Positions 57,527 through 64,000 of a stretch of 64,000 nt of DNA are shown here, piece after piece. The position numbers and the translations under genes were made by a program. The notes under the pieces were generated by a model. That model was given only the letters and a program-made list of their open reading frames with translations, ran no database searches and was not told the DNA's origin. Source of the stretch: Pseudarthrobacter raffinosi. GTDB taxonomy: Bacteria > Actinomycetota > Actinomycetes > Actinomycetales > Micrococcaceae. Where the stretch lies: NCBI RefSeq assembly GCF_023913735.1, contig NZ_JAMXBH010000025.1, positions 1 through 64,000 of the forward strand. Direction: 5' to 3'. Within the stretch, counting starts at the first letter, position 1. Each line of letters opens with the position of its first letter.

Positions 57527-60500
57527 CCTTGTTAAGGACAGCCCTGATCCGTTTTTCGGAGACGGAATACGCCGTTCCGAGTTCGACGGCGAAAAGGCTC
57601 ACCCGCAGCTCTTCGATCATCCAGCGGACCTGGGTCAGTTCGGCACCCACCCGACGCCCGGGCAGCAGCGCCGACACGGCGTCGTCGTAATCGTCTTCCA
57701 GCCGCTGGACCGCGGCCATGCTCAGGCCATCCCGCTGGACGTTGCCGGGGAGCTTTTCGAGGCGTTTCTCGATGGCGGCAAGGTAGCGGGGGAGCTGGCT
57801 CAGCTGCTTATAGCCGGTGCGGGCCACGAATCCCGGGAACACGAGCTGCTCGAGCTGGCTCCTGACATCGTTCAGGGCACTGATCAGTGCCAAACTGGTG
57901 GTGCCCTTCAGCATTTTCTCAATCCGCCGGGTGCTGGCCAGGACGCGCTCCACCACGGCCGTCACACTGAAGACGGTATCGATCAGTTCCGCCCGGACCT
58001 GTTCGTAAAGGGCGTCGAAGGACCCCCGGTCCCACGGGAGTTCCGCCGGGGTCAGTTTGTCCACGGCAGCCAGGGCACAATCGGCAATGAGGGCTGACAC
58101 CGAACCGTGCGGATTCTGGCTGAACGTCAGTTTTTCGGTGTTGTTGAGGTGCTCCAGGACGTAACGGTCCGGTGCCGGTACCCTGAGGGCGAGGAGCCGG
58201 ATCACACCGCCGCGCATGGCCTCGAGCTGCTCCGACGAGGTCTGGAAGACGCGCAGCGCCACGGATGTTCCTTCATCCACCAACGCTGGATAGCCGGTGA
58301 CCATGTGGCCGTTGACGGTGTTGCTGACCTGCCGCTGGACCGTGCCGAAGGCCCACTCGGTCAGGCCGGTCTGTTCCTGGAAGCCTGTGCCGCTGCCGGC
58401 TGCATTTCCGCCAGTAGATGACGCGGGTACTGTTCCGCCGGCCTTTCCGGGTGTCTTCGAATTTCCAAGAGACTGCGGCGCGGTGGTTCCGGGCGTCGCC
58501 CCCAAGGATTCCGCGATGGCGCGGCGGGTTGCCGGGGCCAGCCGCTCCTGAAGGACCGCGAGGTCCTTGCCCTCATCCAGCACCTTGCCCCGCGTATCGA
58601 CAACCTTGAAGCTCACCCGCAGATGGGACGGCACAGCGTCCCAGTTCCAGGAATCTGGCGGGATGACGTGGCCGCGGATCCGGCGCAAGGCCAGTTCCAG
58701 TGAAGCTTCCAGCTCATCGTGCGCCGGATCGAAGTCCGAATCCAGGGCAGCAACGGCCTGCCGGGCCACATCCGGAGCGGGGACGAAGTTCTTGCGGACC
58801 TGCTTGGGGAGTGACTTGATCAGGGCAGCCACAAGCTCCGCGCGCTGGCCCGGGATCAGCCAGCGGAAGGCGGCATCATCGAGCTGGTTAAGGAAAAGCA
58901 CCGGGACTTCGGCTGTGACGCCGTCGGACGGGTTGGGTGGTGACCCGGGCGCCACCGGGTGGAACTCGTAGCTGAGCGGGAGCTCGAAGCCCTTGTGCAA
59001 TAGCGTCTTCGGATAAGCGGCTTCGTCCAGGCCATCGGCGTCGTTGTTGAGCAGCAATGACTTGTCGTAGTCGAGGAGGTCCGGATTCTGCTGCCGGGCC
59101 TCCTTCCACCATTTGTCGAAGTGCCGTTCGGATACAACGTCGGGGCCGATCCTGGCGTCGTAGAACTCAAACAGCGTTTCGTCGTCCACCAGCAGGTCGC
59201 GGCGGCGCATCCTGGCCTCGAGCTCCTCGACTTCCAGAAGCAGGGCGCGGTTGCGGTGGAAGAACTTGTGGTGCGTTTTCCAATCGCCTTCCACCAGGGC
59301 GTGCCGGATGAACAGCTCGCGGGCCAGCACAGGATCCACTCGGCTGTAGTTGACCCGGCGCTGCGGGATGATGGGCACGCCGTACAAGGTGACCTTCTCG
59401 TACGCCATGACCGCGCCCATTTTGGTGGACCAGTGCGGCTCGCTGTAGCTGCGCTTAACGAGGTCCGGCGCCACCTGTTCTGCCCAGACGGGATCGAACT
59501 TGGCTGCGACCCTGGCCCAGAGGCGGCTCGTCTCCACGAGTTCGGCAGCCATCACAAACGTGGGGGACTTCTTGAAGAGCGACGAACCGGGGAAGATTGC
59601 GAACCGGCTGCCGCGGGCACCGGCGTATTCGCGCTTGCGCTCGTCCAGGATGCCGATGTGGCTGAGGAGGCCCGACAGCAGGCTCATGTGGATGCCCTCG
59701 TGGTTGCCCGCAGGATCGGCAAGGCGCTTGTTGTCCAGACTGATCCCGAGCGGGCGGGCCATCTGGCGGAGCTGGGCGAAGAGATCCTGCCACTCCCTGA
59801 CCCGAAGGTAGTTGATGAACTCGGTCCGGCACAGGCGGCGGAACTGGGTGGACGAGAGTTCCTGCTGTTTCTCCTGCAGGTAGTTCCACAGGTTCAGGAA
59901 GCCGGTGAAGTCCGAGTTTTCATCGCGGAAGCGGGCATGCTTCTCGGCGGCGAGCTGCTGCTTGTCCGTGGGACGCTCACGCGGGTCCTGGATGGTCAGC
60001 GCCGCGGCCAGGATCATTACCTCGCGGACGCAGCCGCGCTTGCCGGCCTCCACGATCATCCTGCCGAGGCGGGGATCCACCGGCAGCTGGGCAAGCTGCT
60101 GTCCGACGGCGGTGAGTCCGCCGCTCTTGGCGTCACCTGGCCGGACGGCATTCAGGGCGCCGAGCTCGCGCAGGAGCGTAACGCCGTCGTTGATTGCCCG
60201 CGAGTCCGGCGGCTCGACGAACGGGAAGTTCTCCACGTCCTTGGGCCCGCGGGCAACGCCCATGGCGGTCATCTGCAGGATGACGGCCGCCAGGTTGGTG
60301 CGCAGGATTTCCGGATCCGTGAACAGCGGCCGGGACCCGAAGTCCTCTTCCGAATAGAGCCGGATGGCGATGCCGTCCGACACACGGCCGCACCGGCCGG
60401 AGCGCTGGTTCGCCGAAGCCTGCGACACGCGCTCGATGGGCAGCCGCTGGACCTTGGTGCGGTGCGAGTAGCGGGAGATGCGGGCCGTGCCGGTGTCGAT

Positions 60501-61463
60501 GACGTACTTGATGCCCGGGACCGTCAGGGACGTCTCGGCCACGTTGGTGGCCAGCACAATCCGGCGGTTTTTGCCGGGGTGGAACACCTTGTGCTGTTCC
60601 TGCAGGCTCAGGCGGGCGAACAGCGGGAGCACCTCGGTGCCGGCCAGGCGCCGGTTGGACTGGATCCTGGCGTTGAGTGCCTCTGCTGCGTCGCGGATTT
60701 CGCGCTCGCCGGAGAAAAAGACCAGGATGTCGCCGGGGGCCTCGGTGGCGAGTTCGTCAACGGCGTCGCAGACGGCGTCGAGCGGATCGCGGTCCTCTTC
60801 GAGTTCGTCATCGGAGGCGTCTGCATCTTCGCGATCGGCGGGTCCGCCGGCCGGCTGGGACAGCGGCCTGTACCGGATCTCCACCGGGAACGTGCGCCCG
60901 GACACCTCGATGATGGGGGAGGGCTCGTCGTCGGACCCGAAGTGTTTCGCGAACCGCTCCGGATCGATCGTGGCCGAGGTGATGATGATTTTCAGGTCCG
61001 GCCGCTGCGGCAGGATGCGCTTGAGGTAGCCCAGGATGAAGTCGATGTTGAGGCTGCGCTCGTGCGCTTCGTCAATGATGATGGCGTTGTATTTGCGCAG
61101 CAGCTTGTCCCGCTGGATCTCGGCGAGCAGGATGCCGTCGGTCATGAGCTTGACCTTGGTGGCGCGGCTGACTTCGCCCGTGAACCGCACCTGGAAGCCG
61201 ACTTCCTGGCCGATCTCCACACCGAGTTCCTCGGCGATGCGCTCAGCGACGGTGCGGGCTGCGAGCCGCCGCGGCTGGGTGTGCCCGATCAGGCCGTTGT
61301 CGCCCAGGCCCAGCTCGAGGCACATTTTGGGGATCTGGGTGGTCTTGCCGGAGCCGGTCTCGCCGGCGATGATGGTCACCTGGTTCGCTGCAATGGCAGC
61401 CTTCAGGTCCTCGCGGCGCTCGGAAACGGGCAGCTCAGCAGGGTAGGAGATATGAAATGTCAT
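57510..61463 (-). CDS. hrpA: ATP-dependent RNA helicase HrpA
   Basis: A 1317-residue DEAH-box helicase from the ATG at 61463 (MTFHISYPAELPVSERREDL). Motif I is GETGSGKTTQIPK, Ia TQPRRLAARTVAERIA, II DEAHERSLN, III TSATID, and VI QRSGRCGRV in the second RecA domain; an OB-fold and the long HrpA-specific C-terminal domain follow. An acidic insert (DADASDDELEEDRD) sits between motifs III and IV. HrpA helps to rescue collided or stalled ribosomes in enterobacteria; the same is possible here. A single long gene without close operon partners. Confidence 0.93.
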   Translation of the reverse strand: MTFHISYPAELPVSERREDLKAAIAANQVTIIAGETGSGKTTQIPKMCLELGLGDNGLIGHTQPRRLAARTVAERIAEELGVEIGQEVGFQVRFTGEVSRATKVKLMTDGILLAEIQRDKLLRKYNAIIIDEAHERSLNIDFILGYLKRILPQRPDLKIIITSATIDPERFAKHFGSDDEPSPIIEVSGRTFPVEIRYRPLSQPAGGPADREDADASDDELEEDRDPLDAVCDAVDELATEAPGDILVFFSGEREIRDAAEALNARIQSNRRLAGTEVLPLFARLSLQEQHKVFHPGKNRRIVLATNVAETSLTVPGIKYVIDTGTARISRYSHRTKVQRLPIERVSQASANQRSGRCGRVSDGIAIRLYSEEDFGSRPLFTDPEILRTNLAAVILQMTAMGVARGPKDVENFPFVEPPDSRAINDGVTLLRELGALNAVRPGDAKSGGLTAVGQQLAQLPVDPRLGRMIVEAGKRGCVREVMILAAALTIQDPRERPTDKQQLAAEKHARFRDENSDFTGFLNLWNYLQEKQQELSSTQFRRLCRTEFINYLRVREWQDLFAQLRQMARPLGISLDNKRLADPAGNHEGIHMSLLSGLLSHIGILDERKREYAGARGSRFAIFPGSSLFKKSPTFVMAAELVETSRLWARVAAKFDPVWAEQVAPDLVKRSYSEPHWSTKMGAVMAYEKVTLYGVPIIPQRRVNYSRVDPVLARELFIRHALVEGDWKTHHKFFHRNRALLLEVEELEARMRRRDLLVDDETLFEFYDARIGPDVVSERHFDKWWKEARQQNPDLLDYDKSLLLNNDADGLDEAAYPKTLLHKGFELPLSYEFHPVAPGSPPNPSDGVTAEVPVLFLNQLDDAAFRWLIPGQRAELVAALIKSLPKQVRKNFVPAPDVARQAVAALDSDFDPAHDELEASLELALRRIRGHVIPPDSWNWDAVPSHLRVSFKVVDTRGKVLDEGKDLAVLQERLAPATRRAIAESLGATPGTTAPQSLGNSKTPGKAGGTVPASSTGGNAAGSGTGFQEQTGLTEWAFGTVQRQVSNTVNGHMVTGYPALVDEGTSVALRVFQTSSEQLEAMRGGVIRLLALRVPAPDRYVLEHLNNTEKLTFSQNPHGSVSALIADCALAAVDKLTPAELPWDRGSFDALYEQVRAELIDTVFSVTAVVERVLASTRRIEKMLKGTTSLALISALNDVRSQLEQLVFPGFVARTGYKQLSQLPRYLAAIEKRLEKLPGNVQRDGLSMAAVQRLEDDYDDAVSALLPGRRVGAELTQVRWMIEELRVSLFAVELGTAYSVSEKRIRAVLNKALAPA

Positions 61464-61588
61464 GGCTGCAGCCAGTCTACTGGGGCGGCGCCTGTTTCCC
61501 ACGCTTGCTGCTGGCAACCCCGACGCCGGCCCGGCCGTTGATCCCACCTTCCCCGCCCTCCCGGACGCCACTCAATCAGAACATGAGG

Positions 61589-61620
61589 AAGGGACCCGGC
61601 TCACATGAGCCGGGTCCCTT
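61589..61620 (-). terminator. Terminator after the 55-residue membrane peptide
   Basis: A perfect 14-base stem (61589-61602 with 61607-61620) with a 4-base loop. On the minus strand it lies 51 bases beyond the small gene's stop and upstream of hrpA, insulating the two. Confidence 0.88.
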
Positions 61621-61670
61621 CGTGTTAGTACGGATGGGTTAACAATGGCGGGTTGAGGCATGCCTTCTGG

Positions 61671-61838
61671 TTAGAAAATGCGCAGGGTGTAGTTAACGCT
61701 GGGCAGGTCCAGGGCGGACCAAGGCTTGTCGGAGGTGATGGGCGGGGTGTGGCCGCGGCCATCACGCAGGAGCGCTGAGACGGTGGCGGCGAGAACAACG
61801 AGGAGCAGGACCACTAGGGCGATTCCGAAGATTTCCAT
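61671..61838 (-). CDS. Small single-pass membrane peptide, 55 residues
   Basis: A 55-codon gene with ATG at 61838 and stop at 61671-61673. The product has one hydrophobic helix (MEIFGIALVVLLLVVLAATV, in the first 20 residues) then a polar tail with RDGRGHTPPITSDKPW, an N-in/C-out layout being likely. It has its own terminator and diverges from the GlxA-type regulator, sharing a region with a clear inverted repeat. The function is unknown; co-regulation by that regulator is plausible. Confidence 0.7.
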   Translation of the reverse strand: MEIFGIALVVLLLVVLAATVSALLRDGRGHTPPITSDKPWSALDLPSVNYTLRIF

Positions 61839-61874
61839 GACTCAATGCTGCTCCCGTGGGCTGTGAAGAAACAG

Positions 61875-61909
61875 TGGCAGAAATGCCCAAAAAGCTCGAA
61901 TTTCTGCCA
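61875..61909. promoter_or_regulatory. Perfect inverted repeat, operator of the GlxA-type regulator
   Basis: tggcagaaat (61875-61884) and atttctgcca (61900-61909) are exact inverted copies with centres 25 bases apart. The right arm overlaps a cataat -10 element (61908-61913), only 6 bases before the regulator's ATG. The site also lies 37 bases before the divergent small gene, so one protein bound here could control both. Confidence 0.75.
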
Positions 61910-61919
61910 TAATGGAAGC

Positions 61920-62888
61920 ATGCTCAAATCAGTGGCAGTCATCGTAGTTCCCAACTTCTCTGTCTTCGAGTTCGCCACCGCCTGCGAGGTTTTTGGTATC
62001 GACAGATCAGGACGCGGCAGCAACGTTCCGGCGTTCGACTTCCGGGTCTGCGCACCCGAACCTGGTAACGTCCGGATGAAATCGGGACTCTCCTTGAATG
62101 TTTCGCTGGGATTGGAGGCAACGGCGGACGCGGACCTCGTGATCATGACCCCCTTCGGACGCGACGACGACGTTCCGGAATCCGTGCTGGAGGCATTGCG
62201 CGCCGCGCACGCCCGTGGAGCCTGGGTGATGTCCATCTGTTCCGGAGCCTTTGCCCTGGCCCGCGCCGGTCTGCTGAACGGGCGGCGTTGCACCACGCAC
62301 TGGCACTATTCCCATGAACTCGCAAACCGGTACCCGGAAGTGCAAGTCGATGAAAACGTGCTCTATGTGCAGGACGGCAACCTGATCACCAGCGCCGGAA
62401 CAGCGGCAGGAATTGATGCCTGCCTTCATCTGGTGCGCGTTGAGTTGGGCGCCAATGTGGCTGCCGCCATTGCGCGGGACATGGTGGTGCCGCCGCACCG
62501 CGACGGTGGCCAGGCTCAGTTCATCGACCGGCCCGTGCCAGCCTGTGGATCGGCGCCGATGGAAGAGTTGTTGCGCTGGATGGTGCAGAACCTGGAGCAG
62601 GAGCACACCGTCGTTGAGCTGGCGTCCCGCGTCCACATGTCAGCCAGGACCTTCGCCCGCCGCTTCCGGTCCGAAACGGGGGCCACCCCTGCTGCCTGGC
62701 TGAACTCGCAGCGTGTCCTCCGGGCGCAGGTGCTGTTGGAATCCACTGACCTGAACATCGACGAGGTTGCCCGGGAATCCGGCTTTGGCCACCCCGTCCT
62801 CCTTCGGCATCACTTCGCCAAGGTGCTGGACACCAGCCCGCAGTCCTACCGCCGGGCCTTCCGGGGGCAACTGGTAACAGCAGGCTGA
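61920..62888 (+). CDS. GlxA-family AraC-type transcriptional regulator
   Basis: A 322-residue regulator from the ATG at 61920: an N-terminal DJ-1/PfpI-like amidase-fold domain (1-190) with MLKSVAVIVVPNFSVFEFATAC, the nucleophile-elbow-like SICSGAFALARAGLL, then a C-terminal AraC double helix-turn-helix (about 225-315) with VVELASRVHMSARTFARRFR and IDEVARESGFGHPVLLRHHFAKV. The family senses small metabolites. The ATG is right behind a -10, so the transcript may be leaderless. The operator upstream suggests autoregulation. Confidence 0.9.
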   Translation: MLKSVAVIVVPNFSVFEFATACEVFGIDRSGRGSNVPAFDFRVCAPEPGNVRMKSGLSLNVSLGLEATADADLVIMTPFGRDDDVPESVLEALRAAHARGAWVMSICSGAFALARAGLLNGRRCTTHWHYSHELANRYPEVQVDENVLYVQDGNLITSAGTAAGIDACLHLVRVELGANVAAAIARDMVVPPHRDGGQAQFIDRPVPACGSAPMEELLRWMVQNLEQEHTVVELASRVHMSARTFARRFRSETGATPAAWLNSQRVLRAQVLLESTDLNIDEVARESGFGHPVLLRHHFAKVLDTSPQSYRRAFRGQLVTAG

Positions 62889-62900
62889 CTGGAGACGCAG

Positions 62901-63224
62901 CTAAGCCTGCACAGGACCCCGCCGGTCGGGGCTGTCCCCGGCTGCCGCCCGGGTGGTGTCCACCAGCACACGCCATGGTCCGGTGACAGCCTGCTCCGGC
63001 AGCGCCGCCCGCCGCTGGCCGGCCCGGATCGAATAGATAAATCGGTCGGGCTGGTTGTCCTGCACCTCCGCGGCTGCGGCCCGGACGGTCTTGGGCACCG
63101 CGTCCCAAGGGCATGCTTCCACAATGGGTTGCCACTGGCTTTTGGCGCTCGCGGTCTGGGCGTGCACTGTCCATACGCGGGTCAGGGCTGCGATGCCGCC
63201 GCTGCGCTCCACACTGATCTTCAT
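62901..63224 (-). CDS. Emfourin-like inhibitor of the adjacent M4 protease
   Basis: A 107-residue protein from the ATG at 63224, starting MKISVERSGGIAALTRVWTV, with a compact alpha/beta character and a DRFIYSIRAGQRRAALPEQA core. It directly follows an M4 metallopeptidase gene on the same strand. That gene order and size match protealysin-emfourin operons, in which the small cytoplasmic partner inhibits the protease. It has no signal peptide. The assignment rests mainly on context and general resemblance. Confidence 0.72.
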   Translation of the reverse strand: MKISVERSGGIAALTRVWTVHAQTASAKSQWQPIVEACPWDAVPKTVRAAAAEVQDNQPDRFIYSIRAGQRRAALPEQAVTGPWRVLVDTTRAAAGDSPDRRGPVQA

Positions 63225-63284
63225 GGCCTGGGTCCTGGGCTTTCCTGCAGCCTGGCCGCCGGCTCGCGGCGGGCAGGCGTTCAA

Positions 63285-64000
63285 CTAAAGCTTGACCTTC
63301 ACAGTTTCCCACGCCTGCCGCAGGGCGTCATGCTCCGGCGAATCGGTGCCGAACAGGTCGACGGCAGATGCCGCCGTCGCCCTAGCGAAGACGCGGAAGG
63401 TGGCGGTGGCAGGCAGCGAGCCGCCCGTCAGTGTGTCGTACCAGATCCGTCCCGGCGCCTCCCAGGCGTTGCCGCCCAGGGTCTCCGCCGTGAGGTAGAA
63501 GGCCCTGTTGGGGATCCCGGAGTTGATGTGGACGCCGCCGTTGTCCGCGCTGGTCCGCACGTACGAGTCCATCGAATCCGGCTGGGGGTCCTTACCCAGC
63601 ACGTCGTCGTCGTACGCTGTGCCCGGGGCCTTCAAGGATCGGAGAGCCGATCCCTCAACCTGGGGCGTGAAGAGCCCTTCGCCGATCAGCCAGCTGGCGT
63701 CGGTCACGGACTGGCTGTTCAGGTACTGCTCCACGAGCGCGCCGAAAACGTCGGACATGGATTCGTTGATGGCACCGGCCTGGTTGCGGTAAGCCAACCC
63801 CGCCGAGTACTGCGTGACGCCGTGCGTGAGTTCGTGCCCGATGACGCTGAGCGACCGCGTAAAACGGTCGAAGACTTCGCCGTCGCCGTCGCCGAAGACC
63901 ATCTGCCGGCCGTCCCAGAAAGCATTGTCGTAGAGCTTGCCAAAGTGCACCGTGGCATCGAGCGGCAGGCCTTCCCCGTCGATGGAGTTACGGCCGAAGA
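63285..64000 (-). CDS. M4-family metallopeptidase (thermolysin/protealysin-like), 5' end outside window
   Basis: The C-terminal 238 residues of an M4 protease; the frame is open to the window edge. It has the active-site helix VIGHELTHGVTQ (two zinc His and catalytic Glu), the third ligand in NESMSDVFGALVEQ, the NGGVHINSGIPNRAF segment with the catalytic His, and the calcium-site-like FGDGDGEVFDRF. Protealysin-like enzymes lack a signal peptide, but the N-terminus cannot be seen here. It lies 60 bases upstream of the emfourin-like gene. Confidence 0.92.
   Translation of the reverse strand, partial: FGRNSIDGEGLPLDATVHFGKLYDNAFWDGRQMVFGDGDGEVFDRFTRSLSVIGHELTHGVTQYSAGLAYRNQAGAINESMSDVFGALVEQYLNSQSVTDASWLIGEGLFTPQVEGSALRSLKAPGTAYDDDVLGKDPQPDSMDSYVRTSADNGGVHINSGIPNRAFYLTAETLGGNAWEAPGRIWYDTLTGGSLPATATFRVFARATAASAVDLFGTDSPEHDALRQAWETVKVKL

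Noticed and set aside
59121..61541. An 806-codon open frame on the + strand
   Set aside because: It is antisense to hrpA, has no recognisable domain and no ribosome site; long mirror frames are normal in high-GC genes.

Overview
This is high-GC actinobacterial chromosome, most likely Arthrobacter/Pseudarthrobacter or a close Micrococcaceae relative. The reasons are the strong G/C third-position bias, many GTG/TTG starts and stop-start overlaps, a fused RmlC-RmlD protein, a one-polypeptide 2-oxoglutarate dehydrogenase (Kgd), an RsrA/SigR pair, an actinobacterial SAM-IV riboswitch, a 24-residue bL37 ribosomal protein and a tmRNA tag ending ALAA. The genus is inferred from gene content and order; no database search was possible.

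Layout. 1-936: mobile-element debris (repeats like an IS21-type end, then a truncated and frameshifted IS256-family transposase). 1057-15466: a rhamnose-rich surface polysaccharide locus with rmlA, rmlB and rmlCD for dTDP-L-rhamnose, five GT2-type glycosyltransferases and one other glycosyltransferase, a DUF2304 partner, a flippase, two large multi-pass membrane proteins and a PstS-like lipoprotein. 15530-18442: a secreted GH25 lysozyme with a long LGFP-repeat tail. 18714-23468: a compact Tad/Flp pilus operon. 23532-29035: prfB, ftsE-ftsX, an M23 hydrolase, smpB and ssrA. 29183-34842: HtrA-like protease, several small proteins, a fluoride-channel pair behind a Mn-type DtxR regulator, a methyltransferase, and a cysteine-desulfurase-like enzyme under a SAM-IV riboswitch. 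34997-38904: doxX-aroA-rsgA-hisN. 39221-40558: sigR-rsrA and bL37. 40700-42852: PadR with DUF4097, and an SGNH hydrolase. 42974-46774: kgd. 47044-49676: a structured leader and two CNNM/CorC transporters. 49711-53002: a zinc uptake operon with operator and Zur. 53113-57444: metallo-hydrolase, cysteine-desulfhydrase-like enzyme, sulfurtransferase, alcohol dehydrogenase, HIT protein. 57510-61463: hrpA. 61671-64000: a 55-residue membrane peptide, a GlxA-type regulator with a clear operator, and an emfourin/M4 protease pair cut by the window edge.

Links between regions. Two exact matches to the SigR promoter pattern (GGAAT, 18 bases, GTT) occur 10 kb apart, one before sigR and one before ssrA, tying trans-translation to the thiol-stress response. 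Metal homeostasis recurs (Mn-type regulator, Zur/znu, CNNM), as does sulfur metabolism (SAM-IV-controlled desulfurase-like enzyme, Cds1-like enzyme, sulfurtransferase). The most likely undescribed item is the 230-base leader of the CNNM operon, which contains nested inverted repeats and matches no riboswitch class I know. No rRNA, tRNA or CRISPR array was seen.
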